Numbered from the stretch's first letter, positions 12,901-21,524 are shown. The stretch: DNA of 64,000 nt from Amycolatopsis tolypomycina (GCF_900105945.1 NZ_FNSO01000004.1:2356001-2420000); one strand, 5' to 3'. Translations and numbers: made by a program. The notes: generated by a model not told the origin, from the sequence alone.

Positions 12901-13753
12901 GCACGCCGACAACGATGTCAATTTGCGTGGAAAGTCGGTTCAAGAGGATGAACCAGCAGGTCAGGATGGTGGAGTAGAGGGTGACACCGTGCTCGCGCGC
13001 GGTCGACTTGAGCCGCGCGGTGAGATCGGGCCCGAGGGCGACGGGCACCCGGGCGCCCCGGAAGTCCTGCCGCGCGGGACGTGGCCGATCGGCGGGCAGG
13101 TCGAGTACGGGCGGGACGTTGTCGAGCCGCTCCCGCCAGTAGGCCTCGTGCGGCGCCGGGCCGTCGCTCTCGAGCCAGCGTTGCTGGGCCAGGGCGTGCG
13201 CACGGTAGGGCTGCGCGGGCGGCAGGTCGGCGGCGGTGCGGCGCAGTTCCGCGGCGTAGAGGAGGCCGAGTTCGCGCAGGAGGAGGGTGCGGGACCAGCC
13301 GTCGAAGACGATGTGGTGGACGGTGATCAGGAGGATGTGGGTGTCCGGGGACTGTCGGTGGTCGCCGGTAGCGTGGAGACCGGGAGGCGCCCCCGCGAGC
13401 AACCGAGCCCGCGCCAGCGGCGCCCGCCCCAGGTCGAAGGGCGCCAGCACCTCCCGCCGTCGCAGCTCGGCGGCCTCCTCAGGCCGCCCGGCGACATCGG
13501 TCACCTCGCACGGAAACCCGACCCCGGCAGGCTCCACCACCTGCACCGGCCGCCCGTCCTCGACCACGATCCGGGTCCGCAACGCCTCATGCCGGTCGGC
13601 CAGCGCGTCGAACGCCCGCTGCAGCGCCTCGCGATCCACCGCGCCCCGCAGCTCGAAGGCCATCGTCTCGTTGTAGGCCGGCCCGGCTCCGTCCAGCTGG
13701 GAAACGGTCCAGAGGCGCTGCTGACCGGACGACAGCGGGGCGGACACGCGCAT
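9950..13753 (-). CDS. Non-ribosomal peptide synthetase, C-A-PCP-TE
   Basis: A 1267-residue single-module NRPS. Domains: C (HHIVFDGWS near residue 150), A ([14 protein letters not shown] near 593, YGPTEAT, A10 motif RSGKLDR near 929), PCP ([10 protein letters not shown] near 986) and a type I TE (GLSYGG near 1118; Asp in LLDTT; His in CGHWD). I read the specificity residues as approximately DAHFLGGLYK, which I cannot match to a known substrate. The ATG at 13753 follows a GGAAAGG ribosome site and is the first NRPS gene of the operon. A C domain at the N-terminus means it must accept an acyl or peptidyl donor from another carrier. It carries its own TE although the next protein in the operon also ends in one, so the module order is not obvious. 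Confidence 0.93.
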   Translation of the reverse strand: MRVSAPLSSGQQRLWTVSQLDGAGPAYNETMAFELRGAVDREALQRAFDALADRHEALRTRIVVEDGRPVQVVEPAGVGFPCEVTDVAGRPEEAAELRRREVLAPFDLGRAPLARARLLAGAPPGLHATGDHRQSPDTHILLITVHHIVFDGWSRTLLLRELGLLYAAELRRTAADLPPAQPYRAHALAQQRWLESDGPAPHEAYWRERLDNVPPVLDLPADRPRPARQDFRGARVPVALGPDLTARLKSTAREHGVTLYSTILTCWFILLNRLSTQIDIVVGVPTGNRGEENASTLGFFVNTLAVRAKLSGDHTGAALLKEVRVALRGAIDHAELPFERVVELVNPPRSPAHTPLFQTMFAWVPTQHALLELPGVTVAPLDVEDAPAKFDLALNLAHEDGDVRGHLDYAVTLFDHATAERYGRYLVRLLDQLATRPDATIASYELLDDRERRDILTTAPRATRRPGGLVDRFTAHADATPHAPALVCDDRTLTYGELDRRSTKLANALRARGAGPGHVVAIHSGRSAELVVAVLGVLKAGAAYLPLDPAQPAARRAAMLEDARPVLVLGDDIDALENEGHETRRPVATDPGETAYVIYTSGSTGRPKGVAVTHRSVLALFDQWLDRFGATPGEATSAWSSIGFDASVHELLLPLTTGAVLHVVPEDVRPDPAALMAWLREHQVVQAFLPPAYVRWIDEDPGRVRGLALRQLLTGVEPLPDAALARLTAALPGLRICFGYGPTEATLYATAHFDPEPVDRPAPIGRALPGSRLYLLDDRLRPVPPGVVGEVFLAGDCLARGYLHRPGLTAERFVADPFTPGERMYRTGDLARWLPSGEAEYAGRRDDQIKLRGFRIEPGEVTAALLAVPGVREAAVLVDREGEPRLVAGVAGGGGRTPHEWRAALAGRLPDYMIPSVFAEFDRLPLSRSGKLDRDAVLARARTSASHNPVNTTAPRDHVELALLRIWRALLVHPAIGVSDDFFDVGGTSISAIKLAHAIGTEFGRELPIQDVILHPTVEAQAALLRADGPPGSGSLIEFRRGAGAARVVCVHPAGGTAFCYLPLSGLLPEDAGVVGIQSPGLDPGEEPLPSVEAMAEEYLRLVDPRPDETLVLCGLSYGGLVAHEMGRRLAAHHPRVSVVLLDTTATDDPAAKAAIEPVPAAEFREKLVRFNGMYPGIEDAQIERYHRTYNHNRRTARDHDPGETAARVVFVQAVGEDPVPGTVEFWRRRARGGFEVVPAGCGHWDMLESDALPLVAKIVTAELAAR

Positions 13754-13880
13754 GGACGGCCTTTCCGGGCGGGGCAGGGCGAATAGGGCGAACCAGGCCG
13801 AGTCGGGGAAACGCTCTCTGTCGTGCGCCAGTTAACACCACACCATCGGGTGAAGACAAAAAGTCTGCCCGGAAGTCCCT

Positions 13881-14777
13881 TCAGGCGTGGGAGTCCGTCC
13901 GGCCCGTGTGGAGCCACGCGGCGAGATCGGGCGGCGCCAGCTCGGCCAGCCGCCGCTGGTAGTGGTCGACAGCCGCGTCGTCGAGCAGGTCGTGCCACTG
14001 GCCGCTGGTGCCGGACCGGAAGAACCCCGTGTTGCTGCGCCACAGCTTCGCGTCGACGCCGGGGGCCAGCTCGTCGGCCCGGCTCCGCATGCGGGTGAAC
14101 GTCGCCGCCTCGGCGAGCTGGTCGACCCGCCGCGAAGAGATCGAAAGCACCCGGGCCAGGCGATGCAGCTGGCCCGGCAGGTCGGCCTGGAGGTCCGCGT
14201 AGTGGAACAGGGCCACGCCGGGCTCGTCGCGGTGGTCCCAGAACGTCCGCACGTGGTGGACCAGGTTGGCCAGGCTCACCCCGAACCCGTCCGACGACGG
14301 CGTGAAGTCCGCGTCCGCCCACAGCCGGAACCGCTCGAGGGGGTCGGCCGGGGGCGGGGCGACGACCTGGAGGCCGCCCGCCGTGATGGCGTCCGGGTGG
14401 ATGTTGGCCACCGCGTGCTCGAACGACAGCATCGCGTCCCGCGGGTCACGGCCGACGCAGACGTACGTCACGTCCGGCTCGGACGGCAGGCCGTCGAGCG
14501 GGGTGTGCGTCTTGACGAACCGCCGGTGCCGCCGTCCTTCGAGGTCGGCCAGGATCGCCGGGGTGTCGTACGTGGTCGCGTCCAGCCACGGGGAAAGTTC
14601 GGTGAGCGGCCGGGGCAGCTCGGCGGTGTCGAAGACCAGCAACGCGCACAGCATCTGCATCCACGTCGTGCCGCACTTCGGCGGCGTGCTGATCACGATG
14701 TCCCCGGCACGGAACCGGAACCCGGCCCACAGCGCGCTGTCGGACACCACCGTGCGGTACCGCCGCAATTCGCCCAT
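13881..14777 (-). CDS. Sulfotransferase (PAPS-dependent, family 1 type)
   Basis: A 298-residue cytosolic sulfotransferase. The 5'-phosphosulfate loop is seen near the N-terminus as STPPKCGTTWMQ, the RDPRDAMLSFEH segment matches the 3'-phosphate-binding motif, and the C-terminal half has the GxxGxW-like end (GTSGQWHDLL). It would transfer a sulfuryl group from PAPS to a hydroxyl or amine. It sits 67 bp downstream of the conservon P450 and 127 bp upstream of the NRPS operon on the same strand, so it could serve either unit. Sulfation of the NRPS-PKS product is possible, but no sequence evidence ties it to that pathway. Confidence 0.88.
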   Translation of the reverse strand: MGELRRYRTVVSDSALWAGFRFRAGDIVISTPPKCGTTWMQMLCALLVFDTAELPRPLTELSPWLDATTYDTPAILADLEGRRHRRFVKTHTPLDGLPSEPDVTYVCVGRDPRDAMLSFEHAVANIHPDAITAGGLQVVAPPPADPLERFRLWADADFTPSSDGFGVSLANLVHHVRTFWDHRDEPGVALFHYADLQADLPGQLHRLARVLSISSRRVDQLAEAATFTRMRSRADELAPGVDAKLWRSNTGFFRSGTSGQWHDLLDDAAVDHYQRRLAELAPPDLAAWLHTGRTDSHA

Positions 14778-14844
14778 TCCGCCCCACCCCCGGGAGCCAG
14801 AATCCCACGGTCGTGGCCGCCCGGCTATCCGCGAGCCGGGCTAA

Positions 14845-16053
14845 TCACCAGGACGGCGTGAACCGCACCGGCAGCGCCGCCAGGCCGCGGAACAGCGGCG
14901 ACGGCCGCCAGGCCAGTGTGTCGGCCGGCACCGCCAGCCCGACGTCCGGGAGCCGGTCGAGCAGCACCTCGATCGCCGCCTCGGCGATGACCTTGGCGAT
15001 CTCCTGGGCGGCGTACGGGCACCGGTGTTCGCCGTGGCTGAACGACAGGTACGCCTGGTTGCCCGTCGAGGCCTGCGGGACCGGCCGCACCAGCGGGTCC
15101 TGGTTGGCCGCGGCGAGCCCGAGGATGAGCAGGTCGCCCTTGCGGATCCGGCTGCCGCCCAGCTGCAGGTCGTGGACGGCGAACCGGCCCGGGAAGTTCT
15201 GGGTCGGCGTGTCCTCCCACAGCACCTCGTTCAGCGCCTGGCCGACGCTGCGGCGCCCGCCGGCCAGCGTCATCGCGAAGCGGTCGTCGGTGAGCATCAG
15301 CCGCAGGGTGTTGCCGATCCAGTACGCGGTGGGCAGCTGGCCCGCGTTCATCAGGTGGAGCAGGTCCTCGGTGATCTCCTCGTCGGCGAGCGCGGCCGGG
15401 TGGGCCAGCAGCCGCGACGTGACGTCCGGCCCGGGGGCGAGACGGCGGGACTCGACCAGCTGCCGCACCTTGTCCCGGACGCGCGCGTACGCCTCGTTCG
15501 CGCCTTCGCCGGCGGCGTGGGTCTGGTAGACGTCCCGGACCAGGTCCGCGGTCTCCGCGTCCGGCACGCCGATCATCCGGGCCACGACGGGCAGCGGGAT
15601 CCCGTCGGCGTACTGGGTGATCAGGTCGGCCTCGCCGCTCCCGGCGAAGGCGTCGACGAGCTCGTCGGCCACCTGCTGGGCCCGGGCGCCCAGCTCGAAC
15701 TGGTCGACGGCGCCGAGCGCCTCGTCCAGCGCCTCGGCCCGCCGCCGGTGCTCGGCGCCCTCGGCGAACATCATCGTGGGCTGGTAGGCCAGCAGCGGCA
15801 GCAGCGGCCAGTCGGGCGGGACGCGGTCCCAGGCGTTCCAGCGCCGCGAGTCGCGGCCGAAGACCTCCGGGTTGCTCACGACGTACTGCACCTCGCGGTA
15901 GCCGAGCACGAGCCACGCCGGCACGTCGCCGTCGAGCAGCACGGGGGCCACCGGCCCGTGCGCGCGCCGCAGCTCCGCGTACAGCTCCGCGGACGTCTGC
16001 TGGAACCCCGGCCCGGACAACGGCGTGGCGAGGGCGGGCTGAGGGGTGCTCAT
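14845..16053 (-). CDS. Cytochrome P450 of a conservon (CvnE-like)
   Basis: A complete 402-residue cytochrome P450. The haem loop reads FSHGEHRCPYAAQEIA, with Cys as the proximal ligand. The I-helix region reads LLHLMNAGQLPTAYWIGNTL and lacks the usual acidic residue-Thr pair (AGxxT is replaced by GQLPT), which is unusual and may affect oxygen activation. The ATG at 16053 overlaps the GTPase stop as ATGA, so the two are translationally coupled. P450s closing a cvn operon are known from Streptomyces conservons, where they probably act downstream of the GTPase complex. I assign it to that role and not to the NRPS cluster because of the tight coupling. Confidence 0.9.
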   Translation of the reverse strand: MSTPQPALATPLSGPGFQQTSAELYAELRRAHGPVAPVLLDGDVPAWLVLGYREVQYVVSNPEVFGRDSRRWNAWDRVPPDWPLLPLLAYQPTMMFAEGAEHRRRAEALDEALGAVDQFELGARAQQVADELVDAFAGSGEADLITQYADGIPLPVVARMIGVPDAETADLVRDVYQTHAAGEGANEAYARVRDKVRQLVESRRLAPGPDVTSRLLAHPAALADEEITEDLLHLMNAGQLPTAYWIGNTLRLMLTDDRFAMTLAGGRRSVGQALNEVLWEDTPTQNFPGRFAVHDLQLGGSRIRKGDLLILGLAAANQDPLVRPVPQASTGNQAYLSFSHGEHRCPYAAQEIAKVIAEAAIEVLLDRLPDVGLAVPADTLAWRPSPLFRGLAALPVRFTPSW

Positions 16054-16655
16054 GACGTGGTCTCCCGGGCGGCGGACAGGGCGAAGAGGTGGTGGACGAG
16101 GGAAAGCAGGACGGTCTTGCTGGAGTCGCGCCGCCGGGCGTCGCAGTCGATCAGCGGCACGTCGGCGGACAGGTCGAGCGCCTGCCGCACCTGGTCCAGG
16201 GAGTGCTCCGGTTCGCCGAAGTTGTTGCGCGCCACGATGAACGGCGTCCCGTGGTGCTCGAGGCGGTCGATGGAGTACCAGGAGTCGGCCAGCCGGTGGG
16301 TGTCCACCAGCACGACGGCGCCCAGCGTCCCGGCGAACAGGCGGTCCCACAGGAACCAGAACCGCTCCTGGCCCGGCGCGCCGAACAGGTACAGCACCAT
16401 GTGCTCGTTGAGGCTGATCCGCCCGAAGTCGAACGCGACCGTGGTGGTGGTCTTGCCGGGGGAGGCGCCGTCGTCGATCCCGACGCCCGCCTGCGTCATG
16501 GTTTCCTCGGTGCTCAGCGGGCGGATCTCGCTGACCGAGCGGACCATGGTCGTCTTGCCGACCCCGAACCCGCCGACGATCACGATCTTCAGGCCCTCCC
16601 GGGCGGTGCTCGCCAGCGGGGTACGAACGTCCTGGTCAGAGCTTCTGCAGTCCAA
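16050..16655 (-). CDS. Conservon GTPase (CvnD-like)
   Basis: A 201-residue Ras-like small GTPase of the MglA/CvnD group. The P-loop is GGFGVGKTT, the G3 region is LFGAPGQERF, and the usual NKxD is replaced by NNFG, as is common in this family. The start is a TTG at 16655. An in-frame stop lies only a few codons upstream and the next downstream candidates would remove the P-loop, so TTG is the best choice; it overlaps the DUF742 gene by 20 bp. With the Roadblock and DUF742 proteins it should form a membrane-proximal signalling complex under the CvnA sensor. Confidence 0.9.
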   Translation of the reverse strand: MDCRSSDQDVRTPLASTAREGLKIVIVGGFGVGKTTMVRSVSEIRPLSTEETMTQAGVGIDDGASPGKTTTTVAFDFGRISLNEHMVLYLFGAPGQERFWFLWDRLFAGTLGAVVLVDTHRLADSWYSIDRLEHHGTPFIVARNNFGEPEHSLDQVRQALDLSADVPLIDCDARRRDSSKTVLLSLVHHLFALSAARETTS

Positions 16656-16995
16656 CGAGTACCTGCTTCAGGGTTTCGAGATCGGGCAGATCGGTGTCGG
16701 CGGGCGCGGGGGACGGGTGGCGGGCGGTGACCCGGCCGGTGTCGAGCAGGTCGCACAGCAGGATCTTCACGACGCTCACCGGCAGGCCCAGCTCCGAGGC
16801 GACCTCCACCATGGCCGTCGGGAGCCGGCACAGGCGCAGGATCTTGACGTGCTCGGACTGCATGCCCGGGACCGGATCGCCTTCGCTCACGATCAGCGTC
16901 ACCAGGTCCAGCGCGCTCTCGTTCGCGCGGCTGCGCCCGCCGGTGACGGTGTACAACCGGTCCGGGTCCTCGCGGTGGAGGTGTTCCCGGCTCAT
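16636..16995 (-). CDS. DUF742 protein of the conservon (CvnC-like)
   Basis: A 119-residue DUF742 protein. Diagnostic features are the N-terminal YTVTGGRSRA, the LDLVTLI core and the LPTAMVEVASELGLPVSVVKILLCDLL helix-turn-helix-like segment. Conservon proteins of this type have no known enzymatic activity and are thought to bridge the GTPase and the Roadblock subunit. Its start lies 1 bp from the CvnB stop. Confidence 0.9.
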   Translation of the reverse strand: MSREHLHREDPDRLYTVTGGRSRANESALDLVTLIVSEGDPVPGMQSEHVKILRLCRLPTAMVEVASELGLPVSVVKILLCDLLDTGRVTARHPSPAPADTDLPDLETLKQVLVGLQKL

Positions 16996-16996
16996 G

Positions 16997-17410
16997 TCAT
17001 CCGGCCGCGGTGGGCTGCGGGCGCGGCGGCGCGGTCAGGTGCTCGCCGAGCTGCTCGACGAGCTCGTTCATGTTGTGGCCGATGAGGCCCACGTCCGCGT
17101 CGTCGTCGGCGATCACGGCGAGGTGGGCGCCGGCCCCGGCCTCCACGATGAACAGCATCCCGCCGTGGAACTCCGTCATGGACTGGCGCACGCCGCCGGT
17201 GCCGTCGCCGAACTCGATGGACGTGCCGTACGCCAGGCTCTGGATGCCCGAGGCGATGGCGGCCAGCTGGTCGGCCTGGTCGATCGTGAGCCCACGGGTG
17301 TGGCAGAGCTTGAGACCGTCCTTCGACAGCACCAGGGCGTGCCGGGTGCCCGGGGTCTTGCCCAGCAGGTTCTCCAGCAGCCAGTCGAGATCGTGTTCGG
17401 TGGTGTTCAT
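16997..17410 (-). CDS. Roadblock/LC7 protein of the conservon (CvnB-like)
   Basis: A 137-residue Roadblock/LC7-domain protein. The HALVLSKDGLKLCHTRGL strand-turn-helix and the later MLFIVEAGAGAHLAVIADDDADVGLIGHNMNELV segment are typical of CvnB. In the MglA/MglB and CvnD/CvnB systems such proteins bind the GTPase and modulate its nucleotide state. The start overlaps the kinase stop as ATGA, supporting coupled translation with CvnA. Confidence 0.92.
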   Translation of the reverse strand: MNTTEHDLDWLLENLLGKTPGTRHALVLSKDGLKLCHTRGLTIDQADQLAAIASGIQSLAYGTSIEFGDGTGGVRQSMTEFHGGMLFIVEAGAGAHLAVIADDDADVGLIGHNMNELVEQLGEHLTAPPRPQPTAAG

Positions 17411-18732
17411 CGGCTGTCCTCCGAGGCAGCAGCGGACGGGCGGGTTCCCCGGCCGGCCGCGTGGAACGCGCTGAACCGCGCCCCGGCGTCGGCACGGGCC
17501 GGTGCGGGACTCGCCGCCGGCGGCGGTGCCGGCTTGGGTGCGGCCGCCAGCGTCTGGCCGCGACGTCGTTGCGGCAGCCCGGAAGCGGCACTCTCCACTT
17601 CGGACACCGCGGGCGCGGGCGCCGCGGCGGGCGGGGCGGCCGCCTTCGCCGGGCTCGGCGGGGCCGTCGGGGCGTCCGGTTCGGGCTGGGTGATCAGCAG
17701 CCGGGGGATCATCACCACCACGCCGGTGCCGCCCCGCGCGGACGGCCGGAAGTGCACGGTCAGGCCGTGCTTGCGCGCCAGGCACCCCACCACGGCCAGG
17801 CCCAGCCGGGTGCCGGACAGCGTGGTCAGGTCCAGCGGCTCGGCCGACACCGCCCGCACGGCACGCTCCAGTGCCGCCGGGCCCATGACGAGGCCGCTGT
17901 CCTCGATCGTGACGACGACGCCCGCGTGGACTTCTTCCACGTACACGTGCACGTCCTCCGACGGCGGGGAGAAGCTGGTCGCGTTGTCCATCAGTTCGGC
18001 CAGCGCGTGCATGACCCCCTCGGCGGCGTACCCGGCGACCGCGACGGTGCTGGTCGAATGCGTCCGCACCCGCTGGTAGGCGCTGATGCGCCCCATCGCG
18101 CCGCGCAGGATGCTTTCCATCACGATCGGCTTGGTCCAGCGCCGGCCGGACCGCGCGCCGGTCAGCACCGCGATGCTGTCCGCCAGGCGGCCGGCCTGCG
18201 CGGTGCGGTGGTCCAGTTCGAGCAGGTCGCCGAGGACGTTTTCGTCGTAGCGGCCTTCCATCTCCCGCAGGTCGGCCAGCATGCTGGTGGCCAGCGCCTG
18301 GACGCGGCCGGCGGCGTTGGCGCAGGCCGCCATGGTGGCCGCGCGCATCCGCTCGCTCCGGGCGATCTCCTGCGCGATCGTGTCCAGCAGGCGCCGGTGC
18401 GCGCCGTCGGCCGAGCCCGGCACCTCGGCGAGCGCGGTGTCCACCGACGCCCCGTCGCGCACGCGCCGGACCACGGCGGGCAGCGTGTCGTCGGCGATCC
18501 GGGTGACCTCCGCGTCCAGCGCCGCGAGCCGGCCGCGGTCCCGGCGCGCGGCCTGCGCCCAGTGGGCGGCGACGGTGACCGCCGCGCACACCACGGCGGC
18601 CGCGATCCCGCTGTACCAGGCCACGAACGTCCGGTCCGCCCCGGACACCATGGCCGTCATCCACCACCACACCGACCCGGTGACGACCACGGCGACCGGC
18701 AGAACGTAGCGGGCGGGCAAGTGCACTGACAT
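17407..18732 (-). CDS. Sensor-kinase-like membrane protein of the conservon (CvnA-like)
   Basis: A 441-residue nitrate/nitrite-sensor-like histidine kinase homologue. Two hydrophobic segments lie in the first 60 residues (YVLPVAVVVTGSVWWW and FVAWYSGIAAAVVCAAVTVA). A helical region follows, then a HATPase domain with N-box ELMDNATSFSPP, a G1-type IEDSGLVM and the LGLAVVGCLARKHG helix. The last 100 residues are Pro/Ala-rich and disordered, as usual in CvnA. No clear phospho-acceptor H-box is visible, so it may signal by protein contact and not phosphotransfer. It heads the operon A-B-C-D-P450. Confidence 0.92.
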   Translation of the reverse strand: MSVHLPARYVLPVAVVVTGSVWWWMTAMVSGADRTFVAWYSGIAAAVVCAAVTVAAHWAQAARRDRGRLAALDAEVTRIADDTLPAVVRRVRDGASVDTALAEVPGSADGAHRRLLDTIAQEIARSERMRAATMAACANAAGRVQALATSMLADLREMEGRYDENVLGDLLELDHRTAQAGRLADSIAVLTGARSGRRWTKPIVMESILRGAMGRISAYQRVRTHSTSTVAVAGYAAEGVMHALAELMDNATSFSPPSEDVHVYVEEVHAGVVVTIEDSGLVMGPAALERAVRAVSAEPLDLTTLSGTRLGLAVVGCLARKHGLTVHFRPSARGGTGVVVMIPRLLITQPEPDAPTAPPSPAKAAAPPAAAPAPAVSEVESAASGLPQRRRGQTLAAAPKPAPPPAASPAPARADAGARFSAFHAAGRGTRPSAAASEDSR

Positions 18733-19091
18733 CGATCAGGTCCTCGGGGGCGTTCGGAGGCAGGACAACGGCACGGCGGAACCCGGGAATCGGGCTGCGC
18801 CGGAACTTCGTGCGGATTCGGAAAACGGCGGAACGAGCGGCGGGCTCCTCATTCCCCGGCGACCGTCGCCTGGGGCGACGACGACCCTAGCGCCGATCTT
18901 TCCCGTCCGTAAGAGTCAATCTTCGTGGCCACAACTTCGCGGGCCGCCGACGATTCAAGTCAATTCCCAACGAGCAGATCGGCCTATTGGTGAATGGCGG
19001 GGGAATGGGGTGGGTGAGATCAACTCTTCCGCTGACTGCGTGTGAGCGCTAACATACAGCGCGCATCGGGCGGATCGAGGAGGGCACAAGC
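18733..19091. promoter_or_regulatory. Divergent intergenic region, cvn operon / GH43 operon
   Basis: A 359-bp stretch without a gene. It must carry the promoter of the conservon (leftward) and of the GH43-expansin operon (rightward). I can define only the right end: a LacI-type operator, a possible TAACAT -10 box at 19050-19055 inside it, and a GGAGGG ribosome site 8 bases before the ATG at 19092. No convincing sigma-70 box was found for the leftward promoter. Confidence 0.5.
19041..19054. promoter_or_regulatory. LacI-family operator upstream of the GH43 gene
   Basis: The 14-bp site TGTGAGCGCTAACA is a near-perfect inverted repeat with an AGCGCT centre and one mismatch. LacI-family sugar repressors of actinomycetes (for example CebR-like proteins) bind sites with this GAGCGCTC-type core. 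It overlaps a possible -10 box and lies about 40 bp before the start codon, a good place for repression relieved by an oligosaccharide. Confidence 0.65.
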
Positions 19092-20120
19092 ATGCGGGGG
19101 TTCCGGATCCTGGTCTCGGTGCTGCTGATCGCGGTGGCGCTCGCGGCGCCCGCGGACGCCGGTCAGTCGCGGTACGCCGGCTACCTGTTCACCTACTTCA
19201 CCGGTGAGGGCACCCCCGACGGCGAGCAGGTCTACTTCGCGCTGAGCCAGGGCAACGACCCGCTGCGGTGGCAGGCGCCGAGCGGCAGCCCGGCGTTGCG
19301 GTCCACGGTCGGGACCCAGGGCGTGCGCGACCCGTTCGTCATCCGCTCGCCGCGCGGGGACCGCTTCTACCTGATCGCGACCGACCTGCGGATGTACGGC
19401 CGCGACGACTGGGAGCGGTCGTGGCGGCACGGCAGCCGGTCGATCGTGGTGTGGGAGTCGGCGGACCTCCTGCGGTGGAGCGCACCGCGCCTGGTCGAGG
19501 TCATGCCGGAGACCGCGGGCAACGTGTGGGCGCCGGAGGCGTTCTACGACCCGGCGCGCGCGGCGTACGTGGTCTTCTGGGCGTCCAACATCTACCCGGC
19601 CGACGACCCCGGCCACGTCACGACCTCCCACAACCGGATGATGTACGCCACCACCCGGGACTTCCGCACGTTCAGCGAGCCGAAGCCCTGGTACGACCCC
19701 GGGTACTCGGTGATCGACTCCACGGTGATCCGCCACGACGGCGAGTACTACCGGTTCTCCCAGGACGACCGCGGCCCCGGCGGCGGCGGCTCGACCCCGT
19801 GCGGCCGGTACATCACCGAGGAGAAGTCCAAGGCCTTGCTGAGCCGCAGCTACGACCTGGTGAAGGAGTGCATCGGCAAGGACGCGGTCGTCGGCGGCGA
19901 GGGCCCGCTGGTGTTCCGGTCGAACACCGAGCGGAAGTGGTACCTGTTCATCGACGAGTACGGCGGCGCCGGGTACCGGCCGTTCGAAACCACGGACCTG
20001 GATTCCGGCGACTGGCGGCCGTCGGCGAACGTCCAGCTGCCCGGCAAACCCCGGCATGGCACGGTCCTGCCGGTGACCCGCGCCGAGTACCACCGGCTGG
20101 CCGCGGCGGGCCGGCTTTGA
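19092..20120 (+). CDS. Secreted glycoside hydrolase, family 43-like
   Basis: A 342-residue exported five-bladed beta-propeller glycosidase resembling GH43 (arabinofuranosidase/xylosidase group). Residues 1-23 form a signal peptide ending ADA. Propeller motifs include GVRDPFVI near residue 78 (candidate catalytic base Asp), NVWAPEAFYD near 140, VIDSTVI near 205 (candidate pKa-modulating Asp) and GGEGPLVF near 277 (candidate acid Glu). The substrate is uncertain; plant-wall arabinoxylan or arabinan is likely because the next gene is an expansin and the two overlap. A strong ribosome site (GAGGAGGG) supports the start. Confidence 0.82.
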   Translation: MRGFRILVSVLLIAVALAAPADAGQSRYAGYLFTYFTGEGTPDGEQVYFALSQGNDPLRWQAPSGSPALRSTVGTQGVRDPFVIRSPRGDRFYLIATDLRMYGRDDWERSWRHGSRSIVVWESADLLRWSAPRLVEVMPETAGNVWAPEAFYDPARAAYVVFWASNIYPADDPGHVTTSHNRMMYATTRDFRTFSEPKPWYDPGYSVIDSTVIRHDGEYYRFSQDDRGPGGGGSTPCGRYITEEKSKALLSRSYDLVKECIGKDAVVGGEGPLVFRSNTERKWYLFIDEYGGAGYRPFETTDLDSGDWRPSANVQLPGKPRHGTVLPVTRAEYHRLAAAGRL

Positions 20121-20962
20121 GCGGGCGCCGGCGCGCGGTGCTCGCGGCGGTCGTGGCGGTGCTCGCGGTGGCTGCGACGGTCGGCGTCCTGGGGGCGGCC
20201 GGCGCGGACGGCGCGGCCACGACCCGGGCGGACGCCGCCGTGATCGAGCCGGCTGTCATTGCTCCACCGGCGACCACGACTCCCGTGACCTCCTCTTCCG
20301 CCCGTGCCACGCCTTCGACGGCCGAGCCCGCACCGGTGGCCGCGCCCCTCACCGGCCGGATCGAGCCGGGCGCGACCCACTCCGGCGTCGCGACCTTCTA
20401 CGACACCGACGGCACCGGCGCGTGCGGGTTCGACGCGAGCCCGGACCCGTTGAACGCGGCGATGAACGTCGCCGACTTCGAGGGTTCCCAGGCGTGCGGG
20501 GCTTACGTCCTCGTCCAAGCGGCCGGCGGCGCGAGCGTGACGGTGCGGATCACCAACCTCTGCCCGGCGCCGTGCCGGGTGGGGCAGCTGGACCTGAGCC
20601 CGAAGGCGTTCGACCGCCTCGGGGCGCGCAACCTCGGGGAGATCCCGGTCACCTGGAAGCTGGTGAGCCCGCCGACGACGGCGAAGATTTCGCTGCGCTA
20701 CAAGGACGGATCTTCCCGGTACTGGTGCGGGATCCAGGTGATCGGCCACCGCAACCCGGTGGCCCGCCTGGAAGTCCGCGCGGGCAGCACGTGGAAACGG
20801 TTGCCGCGCACCGACTACAACTACTTCCTGGCGGAGAACGGCGCCGGGTGCGGCGGGGCCGTCGCGATCACCGACGTCTACGGCGAGCGGCTGGTCGTCG
20901 ACCCGCTGCCGGTCAAGCCCGGCGCCGGCCAGCCGACGTCCCTGCAGTTCGCGCAGCGCTGA
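20117..20962 (+). CDS. Bacterial expansin (EXLX1-like), secreted
   Basis: A 281-residue wall-loosening protein with a signal peptide, a Thr/Pro/Ala-rich linker (about residues 35-75), a double-psi beta-barrel (GVATFYDTDGTGACGF to VTWKLV) and a C-terminal expansin carbohydrate-binding domain (GSSRYWCGIQVIGHRNPVARLEV). The catalytic-site Asp of EXLX1 is kept in LDLSPKAFDRLG. The TDLYPEGA segment is TNLCPAPC here, with extra Cys pairs suggesting disulfides. The only suitable start is a TTG that overlaps the GH43 stop as TTGA, so the two are translated together. Expansins act non-hydrolytically on cellulose-xylan contacts, which would help the GH43 reach its substrate. Confidence 0.87.
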   Translation: MSGRRRAVLAAVVAVLAVAATVGVLGAAGADGAATTRADAAVIEPAVIAPPATTTPVTSSSARATPSTAEPAPVAAPLTGRIEPGATHSGVATFYDTDGTGACGFDASPDPLNAAMNVADFEGSQACGAYVLVQAAGGASVTVRITNLCPAPCRVGQLDLSPKAFDRLGARNLGEIPVTWKLVSPPTTAKISLRYKDGSSRYWCGIQVIGHRNPVARLEVRAGSTWKRLPRTDYNYFLAENGAGCGGAVAITDVYGERLVVDPLPVKPGAGQPTSLQFAQR

Positions 20963-20963
20963 G

Positions 20964-21443
20964 TCACTCCTCGTCGCCGGTGGCCGCCAGGAAGGTCGCG
21001 AGGTCGTCGGTGAACCGCAGGAGCAGGTCGTAGAAGGTCCGGCGGTCCTCCGGTGCCCAGCCGGACAGGGCGTCGCCGAACCAGCCGAGCAGGGTGGTGA
21101 CGTACCGGTCGGCGATTTCGGCGCCGTCGGGAGTCAGCTCGACCAGCCGGGCGCGCCGGTCGTCGGGGTCGGCCAGGCCGCTCACGAGCCGCCGCTTCTC
21201 GAGCACGTGCAGGTGCCGGGTGACGTGCGGGCCGGCGACCTGCAGGCGTTCGGCGATCTCGCCGACGCGCATCGCCTTCCCGGTCATGTGCAGGGCGAGG
21301 ATGATCGACAGTCCGGGCCGGTCGAGGTCGGCGCCGATTCGCTTCATCGCCCGCTCGCCGAGGCCGCTGCGGTTCATCAGGTTGCCCAGCTGCATGAGCC
21401 GGGGCAGCACGGCCCGCAGGTCGGTGCCTTCTGTGTCGCCCAT
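20964..21443 (-). CDS. MarR-family transcriptional repressor
   Basis: A 159-residue MarR regulator. The winged helix is visible: MRVGEIAERLQVAGPHVTRHLHVLEKRRLVSGLADPDDRRARLVELT, including the DPDDRRA wing. I prefer the ATG at 21443 because it is 4 bases from AGAGG; a GTG directly before it is possible. The gene is divergent from the FAD monooxygenase, and a 15-bp palindrome occurs in front of each, so it probably represses both itself and the monooxygenase until a drug-like ligand binds. Its stop is 1 bp from the expansin stop. Confidence 0.9.
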   Translation of the reverse strand: MGDTEGTDLRAVLPRLMQLGNLMNRSGLGERAMKRIGADLDRPGLSIILALHMTGKAMRVGEIAERLQVAGPHVTRHLHVLEKRRLVSGLADPDDRRARLVELTPDGAEIADRYVTTLLGWFGDALSGWAPEDRRTFYDLLLRFTDDLATFLAATGDEE

Positions 21444-21454
21444 CACACCTCTTG

Positions 21455-21473
21455 GATAGCTAACTTAGGTATA
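21455..21473. promoter_or_regulatory. MarR operator, repressor-proximal copy
   Basis: GATAGCTAACTTAGGTATA contains the palindrome TA(G/C)CTAA-N-TTAG(G/C)TA. It is the reverse complement, with small changes, of the site at 21525. It lies just upstream of the marR ribosome site, the expected place for autorepression. Confidence 0.75.
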
Positions 21474-21524
21474 TAGTTGGCCGGGTCGGGGGTTGGTCAC
21501 GGGCATTGTCGCACTCCCGTTTCA

